A DNA stretch of 64,000 nt from the NCBI GenBank assembly GCA_050084985.1, contig JBITNC010000001.1, forward strand, positions 114,266,001 through 114,330,000. Direction: 5' to 3'. Within the stretch, counting starts at the first letter, position 1, and every line of letters starts with the position of its first letter. Both the position numbers and the translations under genes were made by a program. Under the pieces are notes generated by a model that was not told the DNA's origin, searched no databases, and saw only the letters and a program-made list of their open reading frames with translations. The DNA is from Nageia nagi (lineage: Eukaryota; Pinophyta). This document shows positions 11,791-23,700 of the stretch, in pieces.

Positions 11791-14700
11791 ATGGCCGCAT
11801 CGACTCCTAAATCATCAGACAAGGGAGTGTATCGTACCATATTTGATATGATTCAGTTGGTATTACTGATATATGTTGTTGCTGCTTCGATTCAAAGGGC
11901 AGATGGAATTGAGAAAAAGAGAATGCAGGCCAATGTAACGTATGCTCTCACAGTAAACTTGACTCTGGTAAAGAGAGCAGCAGACATCGGAGCTTGTGAG
12001 TCTCAAAACATAATGTTACCGAATTTTAACATAGAAACAGAAATTTCGTCTTATGGATGCCTTAATACTAGATCAATGGAATTTCTGAATCATATGTATA
12101 TAACTGTAGTTATGTGTGTTTAGATCCTTTTCAAGAATAGAATTCACAAGTGTTTAGCTTGGATTATATTAAACTCCGATTTATATGCCAAGATACTTCT
12201 GCTGTCAATGGAAATGATGATCCATTTCATACTAGGAATCATCTTATTTCTGTTATCCAATAAGTTATGAGAACATATATTTAGTGGCTGTATATGTTTT
12301 GATTTTGAACATATTTAACCAAATTCAGGATATGTGATGTTGCAATGCAGTTTGCTTGGATGGAACTCTGCCAGCCTATCGTATCAGCAGAGGTTTTGGT
12401 TTAGGAATAAATAATTGGCTTCTACAGTTTGAGGTAAGTTATACAATGTTAACCAAATCTGCTGAAAATAAAATTCAATTTACCCTGGTGGGAGGTGCCT
12501 GAATCTTGGGTTGGGCTGAACACCATCATAGTTTTGCAAAACTGCTTGTAATTTCGTATAGAGGCATTTGTACATGATCACGTAGCATTTATTGTGTCAG
12601 TTATAAGCAGTAATTGCAATCATGTGCAAAGGGCTAGTAACTATAACGTCATTAATGGCTTTCATAAGGCTGCTATGTGTCTTGAGACTTGATTCTGGTG
12701 AGAGTAAATGCTGAGATATTCCTATGTACAATGTAACAATGGTATTTTTTTATTGGTCTGGGGTAATGACGGCGAACAGGGCGGAGGATGGTGTAACGAT
12801 ACGGCATCTTGCATTGCGAGGAAGACAACTCACAGGGGTTCATCCAAATATATGGACAAACAAGCTGTTTTCTCCGGCATCTTGAGCAATAAACGTTCGG
12901 AAAATCCAGGTGAGTAGGGCACTTTTTATTTTCCTCTATCAAAATTTAAGTTTTACCTTCAATAAATGTATACTACTAAGATTTAAGTATATCACAAAAT
13001 CCTTTAAAACTTTTCATGGTTTTGGTGGTTTCACTTTCCACTTTCAGTATTTCGGTTTTGAAGTCTCCTGACACATTTTCTTGGTGTTCGAAAGGTCTAC
13101 ATGTCCTTCAGAGGTTAATTGTCGTTTTCTTTCATGCCCAGAATATGAAATTAAGGGGTTGCAGCAACTGTGCCAGTGGATGTGAAACCTCAGAACATGT
13201 TTCTTGTTTGTTTCTTTCATGTGATGTCTGCCATCCTAATTTGGGTTACTTTTCCTAGGGTAACGGTCCTTCACATGTCATTGGAATTCAGGCACCGTCG
13301 AAGCCAGAATTTAAAATATTCACTGGTCAGACGGAGGCTTTCTTCTAGCGGGAGCTTATTACTGTTTGGCCCTCTCTAACCAAGTAAAAGGGATGTGTGA
13401 CTCTGCTTGTCTATAGCAATAACAGTTGACCCATGTTTGAATGTATTGGTAACTATGAGCTATTCCCTACAAAGACTGAAAGTAGGTTCCCTGTTTTCAA
13501 GGTTTTGATTCAAACTCCAAGTAATGGTGGTCACGCTCAGCTCGAGTCCAGAGGAAAACCCTGCGGGAGTTCGCCCCACCTACACCAGGATCTAGACTCA
13601 ATGCAACTTGTTGGTTGAGAATTTTCTGGGGATTTAACTCTTTTAGGGCAAAAACAAAGGTCTACAAATCAAAGAAACAAGATTAGCCAGCCTGCAGCGG
13701 ATGCACGCAAGACAGAGAACAAAGCCTCTTCCTTATTGATGACAGTGTTTACGTGTTTACCTATTGGATTATACTTTTCCATGCCATTAGAATTTAGGTA
13801 GCTTGTTTAAGTAATGCTTTTCTTCTTCTTAAATGGAAGGTATCTCTCCATAGCTCCATTGTCTGTCATCAAAACTCAAAAGTTTGGGTTTTACTGTCCC
13901 GTAAATCATAAAACAATTTCCTTTCTGTACACAGGAAGTTTAAAATAATGTCTATATTGGCACCAAAGAGATGCCATCAACCTTTCCACAGGATTTATTA
14001 ATAGGTAATTCACAATGAAATGGTTTAATAGAGATGGTAACTTCAAATAGCGTTTCTGTGCCAAAAGTCGTGAGTGCTCCAAGACCAGAACTACCCTACA
14101 CAACCGGTTTACATTGAGTAGTCTGTCATGATGCCCATCATCATGTATACCACCTCCTACTCCTCAGACCACTTCCCTAAAACTGGCTTCTATGGTTAAT
14201 CGGCATACCCTTTTCTTATGTATGCGTCTGCATGAATGCCACAGACGACAATCATTATTCATGTGTAATATGAGAAACCAGATAGCCATTTTAACAGCTT
14301 TCTGACTGACAACATAAGATCTAAATATGCAAACGCATTCCAATTTTGATGGGATAAAATGACAATAGTGAGATATGCAGGTTGGTTCATTTTGTGAATA
14401 AATTACTGGGAAAGTCTTTCTCAATGACATATCATCCACATCAAACATGAAAGTTTTGTAATAAATGGCTGGCCATTTTAACCAATTGTTCAGAATTAGA
14501 ACACGGTAAAACAATTCTCTTGCATTAGGAACCAGTCACTGAAGGGATTATACAAGTTGGTTGATGCTTAGCCGAGTTACTATGCCACAAGAAAATCACT
14601 TTTGAGTAGTAGCATACCTAAACTTTCTCCATCCATGCTACATTCATTGCATTTGTTGGAAACAAAATAGGACAGAGATCATTTTGGATTAATTTCATAA

Positions 14701-17700
14701 TCAAATACCGTTCTTGCATCATAAATTTATCACAAGTACAACTACTCATAAAAGAGATCTAAGTTCCCCCTACTTAGAAACTGCCCAGTTACTTCTCTTG
14801 TAATTGTTCCGTATATAACTAGGGAAGTTTTCATCTCCTTTTATGTTTTTTTAACCTCTTGGGGGCTTTCTTCACCATTGTCAAAAGTCCTTATTTATAG
14901 GGTTACATGTAGGCTTGTAGCTGCTTCTGTATTAGATTACAGACTTGATTGTTGCAAATTATCAAGATAGGCCACATACATTAAATTCAGCTAATCAAGA
15001 ACTTCACAATTCCAAATTATTTCTTCCCTAGCCGCAACAATGTGTTTATATTCTACCTTAGTAGACCAGAAGAGAAGTAGTGAACTGCTTCTTGCCTAAC
15101 CAAACATCACCTCCTGAACCAAGAGAATAGACGATCTTGAACTGTTCATCATCTTGATTAGTTATCCAACTAACATCAACCATGCACAAATACTGTAGAT
15201 AGATATGATAAGCTGTAATACAAGTGTACATATTTTAGTAAATTGTTTTTTTTTAAACTCATCTCTATGTTAACAACCATGTCAATATCTCTGCAAACTT
15301 AAAGTTACTAACATGTAACATTAGAAGTGTTATTTTTCGTATTACATTCCTTTTATACAGCATATTCCAGATGTTAATTGCTGCAAGCCTCCTTGTAAGT
15401 CTTATTATAACAAGCATCCATGGCTTTAGTCATAAGAGTTCAATGTATACCTTAAATAGGGTTGATAAGGTGTACTGCAAGTCTATATTTAGTTAGTAGT
15501 TTTCTTTCGACTCATCTTCTCATTAGTAACCATGTCAATATGTCTGCAAGCATACATAAAGTATTAGCACAACTCTAGAAGAATAAGTCTTCGTAAAGGG
15601 ATTACATGTTTTTTGTGCAGCATATTCCCACTATTCTCCTTGTAAATCTTAGTATAACAAGCATCCATGACTTTAGGCCATCAGAGTGAAGTGTATACAG
15701 TTCATTTATGCGCAAATCTTGTGCTTCCAAGAATAAGCTCAAATATGCCCAGAGAAATTACCAGTGAAGCTTAATGCTACAATTGTAAGATGGGTCTTGT
15801 CCATGGCACCACAGAGATCAAGGTATGGAAGTTAAGAAAAGTCTTTTCCATCCATTTGCAGACTTGAAATTTTCCATGTGATATACTTCTAAATACACAT
15901 CCTTAATAAACACCATGCTTACAAGAAAGAAGATAAAACCATGAACCTTAGTTTATGTACTCATTGACTGAAATCTTCTGTTCATGGAACTCAAATTTTG
16001 ATGCTAAATTTGCTATCATCATCAGCTTAAGCAATATAGGTAAAAACTAATTTGGGAAGATGGAGTTGATTTTTAAGGTTGTAGGGTTTAATTTCCTCAT
16101 CTATGTACTAAAACATGATGACATTAATGCTCTGATCAGTAGTATCAATGTCCTTAATAACGATATCATCAGGCCAAATGCTACTTTCTTGCCTATTTGT
16201 GTCCTTGTTTACTGCTATTCCTCAAGCTAAAACATTGAGGCCTCAAGTCTCCCACGATAATCTATTTTTCAAGTTGATGAACTAGAGCAGTATTGAACTT
16301 TGCAAACATTTCTCAAGACATTTCATGCTGCAAAAGGAGGGTTTTTATGATGATATGGTGAAGAAGATCGTCTGAAACAATAAAATCCAAGCCTCATTCA
16401 TATAATTCAAAAGTTTCAACTTTGCTTTGTAATCACCTTGAGGATCTTTCTGAATGTGGCAAGGTTTTTGCAACTTGAACATTTATCCACCTCCATTTCA
16501 TGAAGTCCTTAATGTTGCATAGCAAACCTTACCATGTTCAGACAAGAAATAAAAATGAAAGAGAAGGAGAAAATAACATTGTCAGTCAAATCCAAAGTAG
16601 CACAACAAACCTAAAGGAATATACTTGTTAAAAGAACCCTCCAAACCATAGATATGACCAAGCCAACCTTTATCTTGATTGTTGTCACTGATTTAGGGTT
16701 GTCACCAATCATCATCCTACTCAGCTGAACTATTTCATGAGCTATGTAGTCAATTATTATAATTTCTCCTTTTCTGATGCTACGAAAGTATAGCAAATTA
16801 AAGCATGCTCTAAATCACGTACCATCTGTCCTCAAATGTTTGGTACCAAAGTAAATAATATCCTTCAATAAGAAAAGCATAATCATAGAGTTGGTTTTGA
16901 CTTCCACATCAATTGAAGAATATTGAATCTTAACTTTTGAAGCTATGCTGATGGCCTCTTCCTCAACAGTGTTATTGGCTATCACATCAAGACACTTTCA
17001 AAGCCAAAACCATAGTAGTCGAACTCTGTGAGTTTGGCAAGTAGTCATGAGTAATCTCACCAAGCAAACCAAAACAAGTACTCACATTCAACTTGCGAGT
17101 TGTTAAGGATGCTTGAGTTTCTGTCAGCTTTGTAGTTGAATTGCAAGTTTGATGGGTTACAAATTTTACCTAGTTATTTGAAAAGATGAATATTTAATAT
17201 TTTTCTAATTTGCATGTTTTGTCGAGTTTATAGCAGAAATTCTTCCGAGCCCAAGTTTTTCCAAGCCAGAGGCTAGCTGAATTTTAGCTTGAATCTGAGT
17301 CTAACTACTCCAGCCATGGCCCACTTATTGTTCCAATCACTAATTCCATCATGCCTCATTGATATCCAGGATGACATACATTGGCATTCAAATTCTTAAT
17401 ATGTCCTGATGCTTGAACTACTGATTTGATAAGCTCCATTGGCAATCAGTTTTCACTTCATTAGCAAGGATATTGATTACAATAATAAAGACAGGAGCAT
17501 GCAAATAATAGGAACTTAAACAGAAGGACAATAGAATATATATATAGCAATTCTAGTGGTGAGAAAAACATATTGCTTGATGTTCGCTAACAGGTTTCAA
17601 TGTTGTTTGCATGTATCTTTCTTGAACTTTTCTAAGTTTCTTTCTTGCTACAATAATATTCTATTCTAATGCTATTAATAGTTTTCATGTTGACGCATGT

Positions 17701-20700
17701 AACAGACTTCTATAATTGGAATAGGGTTAAACTTATGTATTGTGATGGTGCCTCTTTTGCTGGGGATGTGGAAGATAAGGTGTGTGATATATGATGACCT
17801 AAGTTCTCTTAAGCAAAATTTGAAGTTATTATTTACAAAACATTGTGTCTTTATGTATTGATATGTGAAAATTCATTCCTAAAAGTATTCACGTTATCAA
17901 ATCTTGAAATATGGAATTTTATGTTCAACAGATTGTTTTGGATTAGCACAAATGGAATTCTGCAAATTTTTAATTGAGATGTACTCTGAAGCCACAAATT
18001 CTATTAAACACGTAAATAATATTTGCAAAAGAAGTTAAAAAGAGGTGCATAATATATATAGTTTATTTTTAAATTATATTACTTTATGTTGTTTTTGTTT
18101 CCCCCACATATTAGGATAGGCTTGCTGAGTCTAGGAGTTAGATTCACCAAACTTCTTAGGTTTGCAAGGACTAGCAGCACCTCAGTATGATTTTTGCTTA
18201 TTCTGGGGTTGATCATGGAATGTCAACACGAAACAGATAGGTCATGGCAGTGCCAGCTTTTTAGCATTACAGTTCGGTGTAGTAGGTGCTATAGCTCACC
18301 AGTCTTTAGACTGAGCATCTGATAACATATAAAGAATGTGCACTATATGTATTTCAGGCAGTTAAAGACTTAGAAGTCTAATCATCTACACCTATTAACC
18401 TGGTGAGTCCATGATGTTAAGTACCTAGAAGGCCTTTACTTGTTGAAAGAAGGGGAAATATCTTGTTGAAAAGAAGGATCCAATGGATGCGTATTCTCAA
18501 CTATGGAAGGGGCCTCCAACTGAAAATATCTTTCAACTGTTGTGAAAATATGATCATTAACTAATGGGTGTAATAAAGAAGCCACATGGTCTAGACTCTA
18601 AAGAATGCTTCACAAGGAAAGACCAAGAAAGTGAATCCTTATGACATACCTCATAAATAGTCTCCATTTTTGTAGCAATTGGAGTAGCCAATTGTGACTA
18701 TCTACCAAAATCATCAACTGAAGTCTCCCATACATGAAGTAATTATTTTGAAGTGCACAGCAAATGGAGTCCTCCTCCTTACCATAATTATCATCATGAT
18801 TAAATGATGAAGTGAGCAAATGGGATGTAAAATGATCTTGTGTAGAACCCTCAGCAACACATGCCTTCCTGACTCTAATATCACCCTTTTTCTACACATA
18901 AGATACCATGGAATCATATTAGAATAAAACCTCAAAAATAATCTTATTATCTTGATTCTTCATAAGTAATACGAGATGTAAAAATCAAACCATTCAAATG
19001 TTCATGGCTAAGGGAATTCGATATATATTTGGAAGCATAAGACATCAAAATCTGCTCCTCCCCTATGAGGTCTTATTTTTCTTCTTCCTTGCTAACTTCT
19101 TCTTTTATATTGTAGTTATAACCCTTGTGGCAGTCTCTTGCTTGAAAATATTGCCAATCAATCTTGCTTTCTTCTATGTTGACCAATCTTTACTCTCTCC
19201 TAGAATATTTTTCCAAAAAACATCCTTTTGAATTCTATCCAAGTGGATCTTGATCTCTAGTCTTCAACTCATAAATGAACCAATTTAAATAATTAGCATC
19301 CAACTGAGTGAGTGTCTTGTAAACCTTACCTTAAACTAAATTTAAAGCCTTGTACAATTTTAGTAAAGTTTCCATCATGGCTAACTATTTTCTAGGGTTT
19401 TCTCCATTAAATTCACATGAGAGAGCTTTGGTATCGGGATATTCTTAGGCTAAGTGATGAGAGATCGAAAACCACTTTAATATCATTGTATTTGAAATCA
19501 TAATCATCATAAATTTTAGGTTTTCTTTTCCATGATGATGCTTTGGATATTATTCGTCTTGTTATGTATACCACTTGCTATAATAACGAGTGCAAGGCTT
19601 CTTTGCTATTGTTTTTGAGTGTAAATAATCTCTCATCATATTAGTACCAAAATCAAAATTGGAATTAATGTCATATCTCGTTTATTTATGTCCATTGAAT
19701 TTCTTCATGTATCTTACCTTATCTATGAGAAAATATTGCCAATCGATCTTGCTTTCTTCTACATTGACCAATCTTTACTCTCTCTAGTTGATCTAGGGTT
19801 ATGCATTATCAATTGTCTTTTATTATATTTTTCCAAAAAACATCCTTTTGAATTCTATCCAAGTGGGTCTTGATCTCTACTCTTCAACTCATAAATGATC
19901 CAATTTAAATAATTAGCATCCAACTCATTGAGTGTCTTGTAAACCTTACCTTGAACTAAATTTAAAACCTTGTACAATTTTAGTTAAGTTTCCATCATGG
20001 CTAACTATTTGGTAGGGTTTTCTCCATTAAATTCACATGAGAGAGCTTTGGTATTGGGGTATTCTTTGGCTAAGTGATGAGATCGAAAACCACTTTAATA
20101 TCATTGTATTTGAAATCATAATCATCATAACTTTTAGGTTTTTTTTTTCCATGATGATGCTTTGGATATTATTTTCCTTGTTTTGTATACCACTTGCTAT
20201 AATGAGTGCAAGGCTTCTTTGCTATTGTTTTTGAGTGTACATAATCTCTCATCATATTAGTACCAAAATCAAAATTGGAATTAATGTCATATCTCGTTTG
20301 TTTATTTCCATTGAATTTCTTCATGGATCTTACCTTATCTATGAGAGAACCTTCATTCTTCTTCTACTAGTATTCCCTTTCTTTGGCTCTTTCTATTGAA
20401 TCATAAACCTCTTCATTTCATTCATTCACATTGCGATGAAAATTCTCTTTGCTCTACTGTTATTTCCTTTGTGAAATTTGGTATCATGATGAATGTAAAT
20501 TCATATAGCCTTTTTCTTTCCATATTCCTATCTACTTGAGTACACTGTTTGTGTTTTCATTCTATTTTCAGTTTTGTTATGATGCTACAAATATGAAAAG
20601 GGAAATATTGTAGAAATGTAATGTATATCGATTTGAAACAGGAAAATGACAACTATCTAGTGGAAATAACAGAGCATGCGTTGATAAATAGAACACGAAA

Positions 20701-23700
20701 TAGCAACAATAAGCAGATAAGGATAGGATTTTACTGAATAATAACAGAATCCTAGGCCGCTTCGAGGGGGCTACCTCCTTACACTCCAAAAGTGAAAAAT
20801 AATGTTCAAGATCCATTTCTCCACACACTTCTACCTATTTATAATAAACTAACCCTAACTCTAATAGTAATGCAAAATCGGGCCCTGCCCTTACAATCAC
20901 AATATTATGGTTTACAATATAGGCTGACAATTTAATAAAATACTAATACTAACACTAAAATGTTAGGATGTGGGATCCTAACATGCCACCCCTCTTGGGA
21001 TGAAGCTTTGTCCTCAAAACTTGAAGTGTGGAAATTGTTGCTACAGCTGATGAAGTATTTCCCATGTTGCATCTTCTGGTGCCATGCCTTGTCACTGCAC
21101 AAGAACTTCTGTGATGGAGCAATTACGAAGCTACCATGAACATTGATTCAGAACTGCCTTAGGTACAACTGCCTTAGGTAATTGTGTCTGAACCCAAACC
21201 TTCGATCCAACCACTTTCTTGAGACAAGAGACATGAAACATTGGGTGAATCTTGGAAAAAGCAGGAAGCTTCAATTTGTATGCACTTGGGCCAATGCGCT
21301 GTAACACCTTGTAGGGACCATAAAACTTTGGGGCCAATTTTTGAAGGCCTTTTATTTTTAAGGATTTCTGACGATAAGGTTGTAGCCTCAGAAAGACCAT
21401 GTCATCTACTTGGAACTCTTTTTCCACACGTTGCTGATCAGCCTGTTGTTCATACGGTGTTGGGCTATTTTAAGGTTATCCTTGAGCAAATGACAAATAT
21501 CATCCCAAGTAACTAAAGCTGAATCAATTGCCTGAACTTTATTGATACCTGCAACATACGAGGTGACTATTGGTGGAGCTTGACCATACACTGCTTCATA
21601 GGGGGTCATCTTGCTGGTAGAATGATAAGATGTATTATACCACCACTCAGCCAAGGGAAGCCATCGTACCCAATGCACAGGTTGTGTTGAAGCAAAACAA
21701 CGTAAATATGTTTCCAAACATTTGTTGGCAATTTCAGTCTGACCATCAGTTTGCGGGTGATATGCTAAGCTCATGTTTAGTTGGGTACCTTGCAGCTTAA
21801 AAAGCTCTTGCCAAAAATGGCTTGTAAAAGTGGGATCACGATCACTGACAATCGTCTCTGGCATGCCATGTAGTTTAAACATTGTATCTAAGAATAATTG
21901 TGCCACTGTCATTGCCTTGTAGGGATGAGCCAATGAACCAAAATGAGCATATTTGGATAACCAATCAACCACCACTAGAATAATTGATTTACCATTGGAT
22001 TTAGGAAGGCCTTCAATGAAATACATTGAGATATCGATCCATGTACGAGTAGGTATGGGAAGAGGTTGAAGGAGTCCTGGAGTACCCATTGTCTCACCCT
22101 TTTGTTGTTGACACACATCACAAGTTGCCACAAATTGCTTGATATCCATTTTCATACTTGCCCAATAGAACAACCGTGCCACCCGCTTATAAGTTTTCAA
22201 AAATCCGTCATGTCTTGATGTAGGTGTGGAATGCAATTCGGCAAGCATTTCTAATTTACATTTTGAAGGAGATGGTAACAAAATTCAGCCTTTGAATCTC
22301 AAAATACCATCATGCCATGTGTGCTGTGGTTTACTCGTGGGGTCTTGAGTGATTTGTTTTAAAAATTCTTGGGTGGAGCTATCTTTTGCCCACTCTTGTT
22401 TAACTTTATCCAACCATTGAGGAATAGGAGACAAAAGAGCTTGCAATGCTACTTGATCTTCAAATTTTTTGGATAGAGCATTGACAACCACATTCTTTTT
22501 ACCTTTACGTTATACTATCACATAATCATACCTCAGTAGTTTGGTCACCCATTTTTGTTGCTCAGACGTAGAAATGCGTTGCTCAATGAAAAATTTCAAA
22601 TTGTGATGATCCGTGAGGTTGATGAAATGGCAACCAATGAGATATGGTCTCCAGCGTTGAACTGCATGAATGATGGCAAGCATTTCTTTTTCATAAGTGG
22701 ATTTACCCAAATTTTTACTAGAGAGTGCTCTACTAGTGAATGCCAAGGGATGCCCCTCCTGCATCAATACTGCCCCGATTCCTACTCCACAAGCATCACT
22801 TTCTATCACAAAGGTTTTAGAAAAATCTGGCATCGCTAATACCGAGGTGGTATACATCGCCTCCTTGAGCTTAAGGAAAGCTACCTCAGCTTGAGGGGAC
22901 CATTGGAATGCATTCTTTTTCAACAACATGGTTAGAGGTGCTGCAATTTTGCCATAATCCTTCACAAATTTCCTATAGTAGCCTGTCAACCCCAAGAATC
23001 CTCAAAGACTTTTCAAAGATGTACGAATAGACCAGTTCTGCATGTCAGTAATGTTTTGTGGATCCACCTTATCTCTCTCTTCGGATATAATATGGCCTAA
23101 GTAGTCAATTTTCCTCTTGCCAAATGAACATTTTGATTTTTTTGCATATAATTGATGTTCTTTCAAAATTTGTAAGGTTTGGTCATGTGCCAGATGTTCT
23201 TGCCATGTTTTACTGTAGATCAAGATATCATCAAAGAAATCTAAAATGAACTTTCTGAGGAACGGACGAAACACTTGATTCATTAAACTTTGAAATGTGG
23301 ATGGAGCATTTGTGAGGCCAAAAGGCATGACCAGGAACTCATAATGGCCCTCATGAGTGCGAAATGCAGTTTTTGGTATATCCTCCTCCATGAGGCGGAT
23401 TTGGTGATACCGAGATCGCAGGTCCAACTTGGAGTGTGTTGATTCACAGGAAGGTTCTTGAAAATGTGCTCTATGTTCCTAAGCTTAGGATGAACCTTCT
23501 CTTTATGATTCAAGTTGCAAGAAAAGGGTACTCTTTTGAGTTCGATTCTCAATTCTAGTGCATTAAGAAAGGACTTGCCACATTGGTTAAAGGGTCAGTG
23601 AAAGATGATCTCTATGTTATGGATCAAGTTCCAACAAAGATGTCTTGCTATGAACGTGTCCTAGAGGCAATCTTTGGCACCAATGTCTAGGGCACCTTAA

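Larger units (their letters stand above)
12910..17705 (+). other. Intron 3 of the pectin acetylesterase gene (4.8 kb)
   Basis: Begins GTGAGT and ends TAACAG. Apart from the copia RNase H relic at about 15000-15190 and the tandem duplication at 15228-15701, I see only AT-rich non-coding sequence. Small open frames at 13016-13618 and 13906-14514 have no recognisable domains. Confidence 0.8.
20574..23437 (-). mobile_element. Ty3/gypsy (chromovirus-like) retrotransposon, 5'-truncated
   Basis: In minus-strand order the element has part of the reverse transcriptase, RNase H, integrase, a chromodomain-like tail, a polypurine tract and a 3' LTR. Gag, protease and the N-terminal part of the reverse transcriptase are missing, as is the 5' LTR. 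The break at about 23437 is also where the plus-strand copia relic begins. The pol frame is mostly preserved, with three in-frame stops and one frameshift before the tail, so it is younger than the gypsy relic at 43.8-46.3 kb but not functional. Confidence 0.85.
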
